The position numbers and the translations under genes were made by a program. This document shows, in pieces, positions 26,401 through 40,293 of a stretch of DNA of 64,000 bases (within the stretch, counting starts at the first letter, position 1; each line of letters opens with the position of its first letter). This stretch comes from Onchocerca volvulus (Eukaryota; Nematoda; Chromadorea; Rhabditida; Onchocercidae): positions 4,452,368 through 4,516,367 of the forward strand of contig HG738138.1 of NCBI GenBank assembly GCA_000499405.2, read 5' to 3'. The notes beneath the pieces are model-generated. The model made no database searches. It saw only the letters and a list, made by a program, of their open reading frames with translations, and was not told the origin of the DNA.

Positions 26401-28389
26401 CGAAAATCAGTTTAGATATTATCTAACTTTGGTCTTCCTTAGTGCCTCGGGATCAAGTCCCATGCCGGCTCGCATCAATATTACTGTCAATGCTGCTTTA
26501 CGAAATAACGCACTCCAAATACGGTCTATATACAATGAATTATTCAGAAATGGAATATTTTTGAAAGCAATTCCTGTCAGCAACACTCCTAAAATATTTG
26601 AAATAATAACAACTGCTTAAAATTATGCCATCAATTATGAATAAACAAAGAACATGCTGTTGAATCATTTATGCGTTAGAAGTCTAAAAAAAATATATAT
26701 ATCGTAGCAAAAATCAAAAAAATATATGTATCGCGGGGTCAAAAATCCAAAAAAATACAAAAAAAATAATCGAAATTTCTGAAAATGATCAGGAGATGAT
26801 ATTTGCTTCTTATTAATTAGTTATGTTCATTAGTTCAAAATAATCCTAAAAAATAAGAAAGTACCGATGATGTTGGGTAAGCGGCACAGCGTAAACAGCG
26901 ATCCTACAGAAAGTGCAACAAGCCACAGGATAAATACCGATAACGCCGAATTAATGTGTCGATCAACTTGTGAGAGCACTGCTTTTGCTTCAACTTCTGC
27001 TCCATTACTTAGCATTTCTAGCCAAGTAATATTTTCACCTTGGTATTTTATTGGGTGAATTATATTTCGGTGTAATACTGCAAATTGCTTCGCTTTATGA
27101 ATTACTTTTAGTAACAAAATGAAAATCCGTTTTTCTTCTTGTAATCGGTTTATCAGTTTATCAGTTTAGCCCTGCTTTAGCGCTGTTCATTTAAATAGAT
27201 AAACAAAGCATTTTTCGTTTGTCAATTTCATTAAGCACAAGTAAACCAAAAAACGCTTTTGTTAAACACAGCACAATTTTTAAAAATATAAAAAGCAACT
27301 GGCTTCAAATTTTTGACAAATATTTAAAGTAATTAATCTTTAAAGTTGAAACAAGAAGATTAAAGATCAGAAAACGGTACTGAATCAAAATTTGAGAAAG
27401 GCCATGAATGAACGGATATGATCACTTGCACTTTATCTCTATTTCAACATTTATTCTTTAAATTATCAAATCTACAGAATTTTATTTTGTGGAAGTGAGA
27501 AATACCTGAAACAAAGGTAACGTATAGGGAAAGAAAAATTATTGCCGATGCCAAGACTAGATTTACCTGCAAATGCATTCACCATAAAACCTATGTTCGA
27601 AATTCTCAGAAGTTATTGCAACACTGCAAACTTTATCTTTTTCATAATTTTCATATTATGAAAACGATGAAGTTTCTGTACTTAACATGTTACTGATTGC
27701 TTAGCTATGAATTTTTGATCATGAGACTGTAGATAGTCAAATGATGCGGTGAGATTAAATTATCATATTTTGTCGTCCAGATATCATATTAAGATTGCAA
27801 ATATTCTTACACAGTCAAACTTAGACATTTGTTTTGTTTTAAATTCAAATTTTGTCGTCAAAGTGAGTACCTTGATATTTCTGTGTTATCAAAACTATAT
27901 ATACATCACCCATCACAATCCTTTCTCATCCTTATCAGGTTTATGCAACCTCTTTTACGGTCTTTTTTTTAGTTATTTAATTATCGCACAGATAATTTAA
28001 TAATGAATCTACATAATAATTATTAACATGCATATATATACTTACGTGATGTGTGATAAGAAGGAACTAACCGGTTTATAGCTAATAACTTTTGTTAGAA
28101 CATCTTTAGCTTTTGTGCTAGTTTGCTCAGCGACGACACCAATCTGATATTCGATCTGTCCAGCTCCAATAGCAACGGAGTTAAATTGTCGTTCCAATGA
28201 TGCACTAAGTCGACACGTCCGATCAATTGGAAATGTAAGTCTTCGTTTTTGAAACCAATTTGCGCTGTTTAAGTCAAAATTAGTTGTATCAGTAGAAATT
28301 GGTACTGTGGAATTTATCGCTTCTAGTACAGGAATACTTTTGCTATCATCCCGCACTGCCACATTATCATTTGGTTTTACTGAAGACAT
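23451..28389 (-). CDS. SLC9B/NHA-type Na+/H+ antiporter (CPA2 family)
   Basis: Multi-helix cation/proton antiporter. Twelve exons in transcript order: 28389-28072, 27566-27506, 27077-26865, 26588-26428, 26196-26087, 25977-25802, 25620-25549, 25451-25267, 25127-25035, 24490-24335, 24170-24059, 23596-23451. Every junction is in phase, giving 600 residues, slightly longer than mammalian SLC9B2 (about 540). Recognisable family blocks include LLTGIAFKNIPFLNN, ILMRAGMGLD, ATGPAVTIPAILDLL, GLPTAILA, QIMFGLIGFEFD and SFVSKATLQAAL. The hydrophilic N terminus is about 106 residues; helix 1 is VNLVLASAIIFLSLYVTFV. Arg483 and Lys511, in the positions of conserved family charges, are kept. Odd: the core Asp-Asp pair of SLC9B proteins reads Asp328-Asn329 here. 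The exon 5 donor is GTGCAT. Start chosen at MSSVKPND; the frame stays open upstream, and an acceptor-like ACAG near 28491 could take a spliced leader. Confidence 0.93.
25802..25977 (-). other. Antiporter exon carrying the ion-site Asp-Asn pair
   Basis: This exon encodes ATGPAVTIP, GYGQGSGLPT and SCTIDNMTC, aligned by eye to the SLC9B segment that normally reads ...S-F-D-D.... The second acidic residue, the more conserved one in CPA transporters, is Asn (codon AAC). Confidence 0.85.
26690..26760. repeat. Short degenerate tandem repeat in an antiporter intron
   Basis: Two to three imperfect copies of an A-rich unit with tatatgtatcg cores lie in the intron between exons 3 and 4. This is low complexity. 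Confidence 0.5.
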
Positions 28390-28569
28390 ATTAGTTTGTT
28401 TGTGGAATGATAAGAGATTAGCTTCAATTTTTCCGGCTTTCAATGAATCAGAACTGTAGTATTGTTGTTTAAGTCTGGAACAAACCTGTAATTTGTAGAC
28501 AGTACTCCTACTGCTTAATAGAATGCTTCTTTTTTTTTGATTTATGCAAATAAGGACGTATTGCAACAA

Positions 28570-31500
28570 AATTTATTTTTATTTAGTTGTACATTAAGCT
28601 GTTTGTTATAATACATAATAACTGTGACAGTCAGTAAATTGCTGAGAAATCCAAACCGTTTTTATTGCATAAATCAGTAAAGTTTTTCAGACTTGAAAGA
28701 GTGGAATAGAAGTGTAATTGTAGCAAAATTTAATAAAGCCAAGAAATTGGAGTAGCACTAGCATACAACTAGTAAAAAGAAACTGTTGTCGTAATGACAT
28801 ATTCAATTTACTAATTTTTTGGATCAATTCAGTTAAGTAACCTTTTCCGAAAAATCTCTGCGAAGTATGTTGTCATTTGTAATTTGTTTACTTACTCAAT
28901 TTTCGCATAGAAGGAAATATATAATGTGGAATAAGCAGATTTTGGTAATTACGCAGTCGCGAATGAAATATGTAATATCTTTAGATTTGTGAGGAAATGA
29001 GTGGAAAACGGAAAAGAGTAGCATAAATCAGGAGAAGAAAATTGAAATTTGCCTGAATTTCTTAAAATGGTGACAAACATTCTTGAACTATATTTTGATA
29101 AAGGGCCATTTCAGTGGACTTTCATGTGAATTACTTGAGAGGAGAAAATGGTAAGGGTGGAACTCTACTTAGCGGTTCAATGATATCTCAATTCTTATTT
29201 GGAAATGGAAAAATTTTTAAACTCAAGGTCAATATTTTATAACAATAAATGTGATAAATAGAAATCAGGAAATTATATTCGAAACAGTCAGGTGACAAAC
29301 AACAACGAGCATTTCGACTCTGTCCGCTACTCAACAAACAATCAGCTGTTAAGGTTCATACATCGCATAATACGCATTACATGTCATTGCATGAGAGCAC
29401 TGAATGTGCAAGAAGAAGTAATGTCTCGAAACAGACGATCGAATAGTTATAAAATCTTCAATTAATGTTATTTGTTGCCGAATGAATGTCCAACATATAT
29501 GAAATTTCACAGACCAACTGAATTTTATAAGAACAATTTATCAGAAATTTAGATTACATGATTAAAGTGATAAGTCTAGATTGAAGCATTACTGATGAAA
29601 ATATTCAATTGTTAGAGGTGTAATATGAATTAATGGCTACAATTTTACCCCTAGAATTACTTCGTAAAGCTAAAGCGTAGTTGCTCTAATCTACAAAGTT
29701 CATTTCCAATTACTTTCAATTGTTAAGAAAAAATCGTTGAAAATGTTAAAACTAAAAAACGGTCATGTTGCTTTCATTTTCATTTTGTCGGATATTTTTG
29801 AGGACTGGCTTTTTTTGTTTCTGAAAGTAATATTTCAAGTCCTTTCCCTCTGACAGAGGCGCAACATGATGAAATGCATCCTGATAACTTTATAAATTTC
29901 GTCTTTGTTGCGTTTATTCATATGATTATTTAGCATCCAATCATCAAGCTGATATCTCCTCATCTCTTCTGGATCCATTAAATCTCTATTTAAGAGCCCT
30001 AGAATCCGTTTCGAATAATTATACGGGCTAAAGTTTCAAAATCAGAAATGTGGTTAACAGCGCAGGGAAAAAAATCACTAATATTCCGTATTTTGTTTCA
30101 TTGAGTTGTATCCTCCACATTCTCCACCATACCATGATGGTATATTATTAATTAATTGAATCAATGACTGTGGATAAACAAATCTCTAAAATATTTTGGT
30201 GAATCATAAGTTATAATCTTTTAAATTATTTTTTAGTACTGGTTAACTTTGCTACAGAAATCGAGAATTCAATTTCATTAGATACAGTCACAACTTTCTG
30301 TTAAAACAAATGTGGAGGAAGATAAAAGTGCTGTACAAAGATTTGGTATGTTCTCAGAATTTATTTATTCTGAACCTCAAATTTTTAGCTACATAAGGCA
30401 ATCGGGAAATTCAATGAAAGGAAAAGCGATTAACTGTATTGCAATATTATTAACCCAAATATTCAATTTTACAATTGATATTTCTTTGATTCTGTTTTGT
30501 CATCATTGTCAAAAATCTCCAGTTTGAATGATATGAATTCGCAACTACATTTTAATGCTGACGTTTTTTTTCTAAATAGAATTTCAATAAATTGTTTCTA
30601 TCGCTTAGTTTATCAATCTACTGAATCTATCTCTTAATATCTGCGCTTGTTAATGAAATAAAAGCCTGACGTGCCCTGCGACATTATGCGCATATCATTA
30701 TATCATTATCTCTTAATTGGAGTAGTCTTGAAAATGCATTTCTACTGCCTTTAAAAATACGCTCAGGATTTTCGTTATCAAAAAAAAAAAATGTATTTTA
30801 AGAATTTAAGGAAGGAGAAAAGAAGAGTTACGAACATAAATCAGAACGAGCAATATATGTCAACAAGCAACAAATAAGTAAATTAATTAAACAGAAATAA
30901 TAAGTTGTTTGCATGGCTTTTCTTCCTGAGATAACAGCTTGGCTGAATAAATGCTTTTATTAATGTAAAATTCAGTGACAAAAAAAGAACAGATATATGT
31001 CTCCGAAAATGAATCATAATTGTTTTCCAAATTCGGACACTCTATACTGCTTAATGCTATTATACTCATCATTTGCAAAATTTTTCGCTGCATTATTGCT
31101 CCCAACTTAATACCAGTAGAACGACAACCATCGGTTCCTCTTCCAAGCTACAACAAAACATTCTGAAAATAGCAAAGTTCTAATTCTAGTCATTATACCA
31201 AATCCTCCTTTGCCGAGATCTTACAACATCTTATTTTAGCTCATTTCATGACTTTATTATATCTTTGCTTTTTTCTGCTTTTCATCACTTATTTTCGATT
31301 CTGTACCAATTTTTTAGTTGTAATTTTTATATTCATTTATTCCGATTATGAATTTGCTTGCTACTTTTCTTTTTTGATTCTGTTTCAATTTCTGTTCACA
31401 AACTAGTTCCAAACCATTGCTTTTGGCATTTGGTTTCGATTAGCATCAGTTACCGTATTGAAATGTTTCAAACACTATCCAAATTATTATCTTGTCAAGA

Positions 31501-34160
31501 ATGGAAATTTGGTTGTTGTAAATATTTTTAATAACAATTTTTTGTTTGCATCATTGTTTAAAAGTTGTCATATTTGCTTTTTTTGTTAATTTTTTTGACA
31601 TCATTTCAATATTTTCATGATAATTTTGGTTTTTCGGCTTTCACTTTTCATGTAAACTTCATTCAACTAAATTCATCCTTATTTACTTCTCAAAACTTAT
31701 AAAACGATTGTTAAAAAGCGTGTTCCATCTGTTTAAGTACTATATAACATTAGGTTATGGTGCATATTTACACGTTTCATGTGACTTATCAGAGAAATTT
31801 GTCATATGATATCAATTAAAATGATGTTCTTTAATTAGGAAGCAGACAAATAATGTAAATAAAAGTTATGTTTACGCAATGCTGATACCAAAACAGTTCA
31901 ACCTTTAATGTTTGTATGACCTTATAGAGTCAAAAAATGAGTCTAAGGAAGAGTTTTTTTTTTCTTGGCACTAAAGATTGAAAATGATTCTTCAAAAAAA
32001 AAGCTTTTAGTAATTAATAGCTCAAGAAGCAGGTCAAATTAGAATCAAAAGAGTTAGAGAAAGCTTTTTCTTGTTATTAACTCATCCTTCTCAGTCCTTA
32101 GCAGCAGGACAGAGAAAACTTCCGCCAATAAGAAGTTTCAGCAATTGGCATATTTCCGTACTTCTTATTATTTTGAAATTTCCGCCAATTAAGAGTAAAA
32201 CTCTTTTTTTTCTTTTTTTTTTTTTTTTTTTTTAACGTGATAAATGTGTTCATTCTCTGGAACGATTAATAAAGAGACAAGTCTGACCCAGAAATTTGAA
32301 AAATAAAGAAATTTTAAGCCAGTTTGTTTAACTTATGGCGATGAATGTTTGATGATTCCGTTCTGAAACAGAAAAAATTATCTTTAACTTTTTTCCCTAA
32401 TCTCGCTCTTTATTCTTTCATACTTCAAAGTTTGATCTTCTCAGATTATTCTTTCCAGAATGCACTTGCTAATTTCTCTGAAAAATACGCTGTTCATCCG
32501 AAAAATATTTTTGATATATAAAGGGCGAAATTTCGAAGCCGTTTTCACGAACAGTTTGTTCGGTAGGCTTCTTGTCTTCTATTCATGAAACTGATTTAAT
32601 AACTATTTGCGCAATAAATTTAAGTAAGAGTTTGGGAATATGCAATTCATTTAAAATTGGCTGAGAAATTTATCGATCAAAAGAAGTTACTGGACTTACG
32701 CGATATAGTATGAAATACACGTCTTTATTTCAAAGTTTTTAAACTTAGAATTATTTGCTCCATGCAGAGTTATAAAAACAAGTCATTTAGAATAGGCTAA
32801 GCTATAAAAATTTCAACCAGAGCTATCAGAGACATTGGAAATTGTTATCAACGTTTCTATCTCATTTTTAACAGGAAAAATAAATTAATAAGTACAGCGC
32901 TTTGGAAATGACCGATAATCGTTGATCAAAGTTCCATTTTTGATGATTGGTTCAGAAGCTACATTTATAATTTGTTTATTTAAGCGCAAAGTAACCAGAA
33001 AAGCATTCAGATTATCAAACGATCTGAGAGTCAAGAACAGATATTTTTGGGGAAAAAAAATTTGATATTTCTTGAAATGAAAATAGAATTCATAAATTCA
33101 ACAGCTCCGAATAAATTCTGGGATGATTGAAAACAGTAGGTATGATAAGCAGCCGTACAGGAGATAAGTTTATTTGATTAAAATATTCAATAATTCACGC
33201 ATATTTCCAGCCAAAAATCCAGAATTAGTAATAGTAACTACCTAATATGATGCTTTATATAATTAATTGAAGGATTTATATGACAAGGATTAAATTTATC
33301 AGCCAGTGCTTTGGAACATGTATAAAGGCGAGCCGCAAAACACAGAAACATATTTGAAGCAAGCAATTGGCCTTTTTTCAGTTTGCGATAGTTTTTACAG
33401 CTTATCAGCGAGTTGACAGAAGCGAACTTCAAGAAAAATATTCATCCGAAATATCGACCTCCCATACATAAGTACTTTTCTTGCAGTTTTTCCTTTGTTA
33501 ATTAGATAAAAATCTCTTAAATGAAGCGTTATCTCAAATGGTAAAATGGAAATTGTAATAATTTCTGCAGTTATAAACTGATTTCTATTCGAATAAAAAA
33601 TACATTAAATGAAATATAAGACAAACTTCTCTGACAAATTCATTTTAATCTTCGATCTTTTTAAGATTTTCAGTGTTTCGGAACTGGAAAAGAGCAGTAT
33701 TTCATAATTATATTCAGAGTAGAATAGGAGCCATGTTCTCACTGGTCTCACCTCACCAAGCACAGTGCATGGACAACTAATCATGGAAAGCCGCCCTTTA
33801 TATTTTACTTTAATATTAAAAAAAAGGAAGTTTATGATTTCAAGAAATATTACACTTAAATGAGGATCCGTATCCAAATGGAATAATTAGCTGATACTGA
33901 AAAATTGCCGAATGTAAGAAACAGCTGGCAATGAAAAGCTAAAAGTGAAATTAATGGAAGTGAAAAGTTTGTTATTTCATCAGTTTATGGTATTCTTCAT
34001 TATCTACACAATTCATCTCACTACAATAGCTGGAATATCATTATCTTCTTGCTTCATATGTTGAACAAATGGTTCTTGATAGATTTTATTAGAAAAATGA
34101 GTGTTTTTTTAAAAAAAAACACTGAAATGACAATGTCAAGACAAGGTCTTTCATATATAA
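28570..34160. other. Gene-poor AT-rich interval upstream of the antiporter gene
   Basis: No supportable gene was found. It includes a poly-T run at 32200-32233 and an imperfect inverted pair near 32120-32185. Frames here are short and dominated by Phe, Ile, Lys and Asn. Confidence 0.45.
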
Positions 34161-34163
34161 ATC

Positions 34164-34433
34164 TCACCTAAACCCCATAGCGTGATGGATGAAGTGTTTT
34201 TTGAGGAAATTTGAATTTTTAACTACCATTAAGCCAAGATTTCTCAGTGCTTTAGCGCAAAATATTCTGTTAGAAAATATCCTATTTAATCGATCGGTTG
34301 CAAGCGCCATTGTAAAATTATCACAGTATCTATCACATGAAATTTTTTTCAGCAGATAACTACTGCCAACGTCAATACCATATGCTTTTACAGCAGTTAT
34401 TCGCCTTAAAATACTTCTTCGGACAAAAATCAT
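34164..34433 (-). pseudogene. UbiH/COQ6-like C-terminal fragment, probably bacterial (Wolbachia-type) transfer
   Basis: This 89-residue frame reads like the C terminus of the FAD monooxygenases of ubiquinone synthesis. In order: GIDVGSSYLLKK, DNFTMALATDRLNRIFSN, ALRNLGLMVV, LKKHFIHHAMGFR, then stop. The F-x-x-HAMG ending and the stop position fit alphaproteobacterial UbiH better than eukaryotic COQ6, from memory of the family. No FAD-binding portion lies nearby on this strand, and no clear acceptor precedes the matching part. I therefore infer a fragment of Wolbachia DNA inserted in the nuclear genome, which is common in filarial worms. The alternative is a terminal exon of a nuclear COQ6 gene: the end can also be read as AG|GTGAGA, a donor. 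Confidence 0.55.
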
Positions 34434-34439
34434 TTTCTA

Positions 34440-36190
34440 GATATTAGCGAATTCTTTGTTTTTTTTTGACATTCGCTCAACGCATATACCTTTTTATAAA
34501 TTTTTATGAATTGCACTTCATTATCCAATATCTACTTATTTTTTTGTCCTTTTTTTTAGCTCGTCCTTTTTTTGCAAATAGATAAAAAAAAATTAACGTC
34601 TAGTTTTGTTTCGATGTTGCCATTCTAGTTTTGTGCAAAGGTGGTATCACTGGTAGCTAAACGTAGTCCATAATCAAATTTCTGCGCAGTTATGTAAAAG
34701 AATTAATTTCTCATCATCTTGTATTCAATTCTGCGGGATTTCTGTAACCGTACCAAATGAATACGGCTGCAAGCTTCCTGAATTAAAAACTAAATGGTCT
34801 TTTTGAAGACTATGTGAAAAGTGTAAGTTCCAAAATGTTTTAGGTTTAAGATGAACTTCAGCAACTCATCCCTATCCTTTGTGTCTCCGTAAAATAATTT
34901 TGTCGCTGCGCCATAGTGCATCGTATCCAAACCGAACTATGTTTTTGTTTTTTAAAATCGCTGTCGCAAACATGCTTATAAACAACGAAATTCTTTATCA
35001 TCCTTACTTGTTGAGTGATTACCAATTAGTAGAAAGAAAACCTAGTGCTAAAAAAATAGATTTATCATGCTTTTTTTTAATTCGGTACGCATTTTAGCAA
35101 AACCCAACTGAAACTTGGCGGGCTTTATAGTTATAACATTTAAATAACTGAAGCAGAATAAGTATTACGAGATATGCTAATTGACAAAGACAGATCGCTC
35201 AAAACACCATCAGCCATGATAGCAGCTATGAATTCAAGAGGAATGGGTATTTTGAACATAATCTAAAAAGTCGACTATGGCTATTTTATATTTGTTGTTT
35301 CGTTGATTCAGCACCTCAATTACATATTTAAGCAATGGAATAGTACCATCTTATTATTGCTTTGTTCATTGCACCGGGAATCCATCATGCATGCTGCTAA
35401 TTGCCAGAATCTCCACAGCAACAAGATAAAATAAGTGTCATTAAATGAAATGATATCAGTGCACTTAAAAATTGTACTTTCATATTATGTTCTTGTCAAA
35501 CTTTTGAAGTTCTTTTTAATTAGGATTTTGATGAGCTAAAATTCTTAGCTAAAATTAGAACTGACAGTGCTAACGGACGAAATATAGAGATAAAGAAGAA
35601 AAGTAAAAAATAGTTTTCTATGCAATCTAAATGATCCTCAAGTATCTGATTATCTGTTTTATATAATAAAACTTTGCATAATACAATACAATCAGTTCGG
35701 ACGTTAATTTTATATGCTATATTGCCACGAAGGATATAGCGAACAAAGTACAAACGGATTTCTAAAAGTATCTGAACTTCACAATATCTTGAACTTGGAA
35801 AGCAAACTATATGATGTTACTACTACTACCACTTCAGCAACAACTAAACTAATCAATTGTTGTGACCATTTCTTTAGGCATACATCATAATGCTTTCTGA
35901 TCAGAACTGATGCTTGGCAAACAGTTTTCTCCCATGTACCTATGCAAGCACTTTGTAATATTTAAAATAATAAAAGAAGGAATAGCATATATTACTAACA
36001 ATAATGTCAATTGACAAGTAGCACTGCAAAAATCTGAATCTGCAAGTTATCATAACATGAACACATGAGATATTAATGGTATGCGTTTAATTACAAGAAT
36101 ATTAAGGTGCGAGCAAAATCCATTGTCAGGTCAATCGAGTAAATAAAGTGATTCGTACTGTAGCTCGCTATTTATTGTAAAAATCATAAA
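34440..36190. other. No supportable gene
   Basis: AT-rich sequence. A stretch at 34990-34800 (minus) has two overlapping coding-like frames (one reads NIVRFGYDALWRSDK), but neither can be assigned or linked to the adjacent UbiH-like fragment. Confidence 0.4.
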
Positions 36191-38735
36191 AACTAATCAG
36201 TCCTGTGAATTTCTAAATGACGTCTGCATCATTTCCAAAAGTTCATCGTAATCCTTTTTAAGCTTTTCTCTACTATCTTTTACAGAGCCCTATAAAATAT
36301 ATATTGCAATTATGTACAACGGAAATATTAAAAGCTCGCAAGGTACACTCTTTATGACTTATTCCTACTTTGATAGTAACTTATCTGCTGAATTGTATCC
36401 CTAATGCTGATATGAAAAAATTTGCTTCAATGTGAATTACTTGATGTTACTAATGCTAACTTCGGAATATGATGAAAATAGTGGAACTGAAGGCAAACGG
36501 GCTACGATGGATTATTTTCGGTATAAACATATAACAAGGTAAACCTTGAATTTCATTGCTGCCAACTGATATAATTTGTCACCAGTATGATCACATGTCG
36601 TTGTCCAGGATGATTTTATCATCAGTTTGTGCTGTTGTTTCCACAGAGTACACAACTACAATCAGAACAGAACAATCTCATTTTCAGAATAATAACTTTT
36701 ATCACAAAAAATCAAAGAGTCGGTAAATTTTCAAAGCAAATCTGTAGATTAGGTACAACACAATTTTGAACACAACATCACATTGAAAACCGCATTCGGT
36801 TTCATTACGGATAGACAGTTAGTGTAGGGAAGCTAAAAGAATTCAATAGTCTCTGGAGAAGAAAAAGTGGCAAGAAATGAAGAAAACTTACATATTTTTC
36901 AGCATCCCAACAGTTTTATAAAACGGACAAAATCGATCATAAGGAGTATATCCGTTTTGCTGCAAGAAGTCATTCTTAATTGGTTTCGCAACTTCTAAAG
37001 TAGTTTCATCTGATTCAACTAGAGATGCTTCGTTAACCAGTTGCAGATTTCCAACAAATCCTCATCTTCCTGAACGACTAACTACATTCAATATATATAA
37101 AGAGTACAAAATTTGGATTCAGCATTCAGCATAATGAGTCAACACAAAAATTCTATTGCATAAATGAAAACAGAGGAAGAAAAAATGATTTTTTTTTAAA
37201 GCTTTCAATTTGAAAATGATGGAAGCTGAGCCAGGACTGGAAACACATATTATTCTGATAGCAGAAATCGAGTTACTGACAATTAACGATTGAATTTCAA
37301 TAATAATAACAATATCACAACAAAAGCCCATATAATTTATAGTTAAAATTTATCAACAAACTTAGACAATTTCTCTGCTCTTTGGAAGCAAAGATACAAA
37401 TTCTGGAAAATTTTCCTTGTAATAATCATCGAGCACTCGCTTATATTTTTTCATAAAAATGAACATCAAATAAACATGAAATATTTTATGCTAAATTCAG
37501 AATATACTTAATATATTGCAAAATTATTCGTAGCAACAGCAACTCATTTCAAAACTTTCTATGAGTGACTAATCCATGCGGTTAATCATATATGAACACT
37601 TATAATGAATTTGTTAATCATATACGAACATATATAATGAATTTACCTAGGCCGTGAACAAAAATGTAGATAGGCTCAAAGTACTTGATTTCAGCGAACA
37701 GGTAAGAGAAAGAGAGAAAAGAAGCCTAGCCCTAGAAATCGTTGCTATGGGTAACTCGATCCGGAGAACTATTCCCATCTTTTCATTTTTGCTACTTCAT
37801 TTTTTACAATTCCACCTTATTGTTTTCCCCATCAATTTCTCCAATTCACTCAGCTGTATAATGTACTATATCTTATTTTCTTGCATTATTATTGTGTATT
37901 ATTTGACAGCTACAAATTAATGACCTTATACGATCTTTTAATATTCCATTGTGGACTAATGAAGAGTGACCTACAAGTTCCAATAAGTTATTTCTGAATT
38001 AATGCTTGATAAGAGATTTTGTAGCATCCTTTTATCCAAAAAATGACTTATTGGTTTTGAATTAAGAAGGCGGGATAAGTCAGAACAGAAGAAACCTACT
38101 TACTCTGCTTCTGAAAAGCTACAGGAAATTCTAGCGTGATTTGGAAAAAAATTTAGCTTTACTTTCAAAAGCTGGATGAAGACTTCTTCAAGCTGCAAGT
38201 GCACGGAAATTGAAGAAGTGCAGAAAATGAATTCATTTATAAGTAGAAATGTAAGAAAATCGTTGAATTTACTAGCACATGAACTTATTCTGACAATAGG
38301 GAAGTTTCCAATACCGGTACATGACCGACATGTCTTCTTATTTTCATGATTAGTCATTTGAATATTACTGATCCTTGTTGAAAGGATTTCTTCCTGAATA
38401 CTATGATGGATACTTCTATCAATCAAGTCATCAACAAATGCAGATTATGTGATAAGGAGAGATGATATGTTGTGTGTCAAAATCATCCTTCCAAAAGTGC
38501 CAAAGAAAGATATGTGTTCACCTTTTTCATGTATTTTTTTGAAAAGTTAATGCAAATAAAGATCAATGCAAATATTACACTTTAGTACTATTCGACAAAT
38601 TTTGCAAGGTTGCCGTGCATGTTTGTTACTTTGACTCTATTATTCTCTTAGGCTGAAAGATTCTCGTTACCATGTTCGCAGTCCTTTACATAACACAGAA
38701 TAGCAAAATACAAAAACTTCAGAACTTCAGGAATA

Positions 38736-40160
38736 ATGACCGAGAATAATGTGCCGCTAAACAATCCAGCAATGATCCACTTATGTCAGATACCGGCACG
38801 AAAAACTGGCATTGCAAGTGTTTGCATACAGCTTATTGGTCTAATAATGAGTGCAGCCCTCACATTATTTCTAATATTTCATCTCAGTGGTATAATCATA
38901 GCAAAAAATATTAAGGATGAATCTACAGGAACAAATATTATAAATGTCATCAGTTTAACGAAGGTTTGTGACATACCTAGCAAATCAAAATCATAACACT
39001 AACGAACTATCCTGACACTTTTTTCTTCAAACAAAAACTCTCCGAATAAGATATTCTTATTCTAAAACTTTTTTTACTACAAAAATTTAATGTATTTTGC
39101 CGATGAAACTAAACGCAGTCCATATTCTTCAATAGCATTCTCATCCTTACTCAATTTTATTGCTTCTTATTATAAATCGATGAGTAAAGACTTTAAAATT
39201 TTTGCAGATGGATGCAACAGAAATACGCAATGATATGAATCCGACAGAAGAAATTATTTGGGATGGATATTCCGCTTCAAATATGAGTGGGAATGATACG
39301 ATTCGTGAAATTGGATCTCAATTAGATCTTACTGAATTGATACAGATATCAACAGGCGTTTACATTGGTAGAAGTTTCTCATTAATTTAAATTCTTCGGC
39401 AGAAGAAATTCACAAGTATACAGTGCAGTTATTTTTTCAAAGGAATGTGCATTCTGTGGCTACTATCGCTTATGTTCTTATTAGCATCAATCAAATTCGA
39501 AAGTCTGGATTTAATCATCATGAACTCTGTGCTCCTAACAATTGTCATGATTTACGCCATCACGCATGCTCTCTTCGTTTCCATACTTTTATTATATCAT
39601 GTAAGCTTAAATTCCTCAAATAATAAATTGAATCACATTTTTATAATAACCAGCAAGATGCGATATAATTATTCTGAATCGAGTAATTTTATGAGATTCT
39701 TTATAAACTATACAGAAACGAATTCCATGGACTACGTTTGCCATAACATGTGCTGTTGTTATTGGATTTATTCTAACTTCAATTAGTTGCGGTATTGCTC
39801 TTGCCTTCAATATCGTGTGGTACAAATACGTCGTATACGTGAAAGATAATGATCAGGTTACTGTAATCTCTATTAATATAAGTTGTTCTTTTTTTGCTTA
39901 AAACCTAAGCGAAATTGCAGAAAAATACCAAAAATATTCATTGGTTGGCTTAATATTAAATATTAGTATAGTTTAAAAAGTGCGACGTTCGTCTTAACCA
40001 GCAAATGTAATTTCAGTGTCTGTGTCTTTCGATGACCGCGCATTTATTCAAACGTCACCGACAACAAAGACCACCACAAGGATATAGCATCCGAGAAGCA
40101 ACACGACATTCCAATTTACCACATAACGAATTAGCCGTCCACAATTTCAGTCGTTTATAA
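38736..40160 (+). CDS. Four-helix (tetraspan) membrane protein, family unknown
   Basis: Five exons (38736-38963, 39208-39367, 39443-39600, 39716-39856, 40017-40160), all in phase, give 276 residues. Start chosen at the ATG reading MTENNVPLNNPAM. Helix 1 (CIQLIGLIMSAALTLFLIFH) is followed by a loop with possible N-glycosylation sites (NMS, NDT) and acidic residues. Helices 2 and 3 are MCILWLLSLMFLLASI and NSVLLTIVMIYAITHALFVS. Helix 4 (FAITCAVVIGFILTSISCGIALAF) precedes a basic, Arg/His/Gln-rich tail (FKRHRQQRPPQGYS). I do not recognise the family; nematodes have many such four-helix proteins. AATAAA lies at 40288-40293, 128 bases past the stop. The gene sits on the opposite strand inside the largest intron of the V-ATPase A relic. 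Confidence 0.8.
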
Positions 40161-40287
40161 TTGTGATTTGAAGATACGCCCATTTCAAACAAAACTTCCA
40201 ACATTTTCTAGATCATTATGTTTACCGCCAGCCTTTAAGCACTTTTGATTCGAAACAACACATTTTACTTCAGTTTTTTTGTATGAA

Positions 40288-40293
40288 AATAAA
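40288..40293 (+). promoter_or_regulatory. Candidate poly(A) signal for the tetraspan gene
   Basis: A plus-strand AATAAA lies 128 bases past the stop codon at 40160. Confidence 0.55.

Noticed and set aside
34800..34990. Second bacterial fragment (transhydrogenase-like) next to the UbiH-like tail
   Set aside because: Two overlapping frames look equally plausible and the resemblance is too short to support a call.
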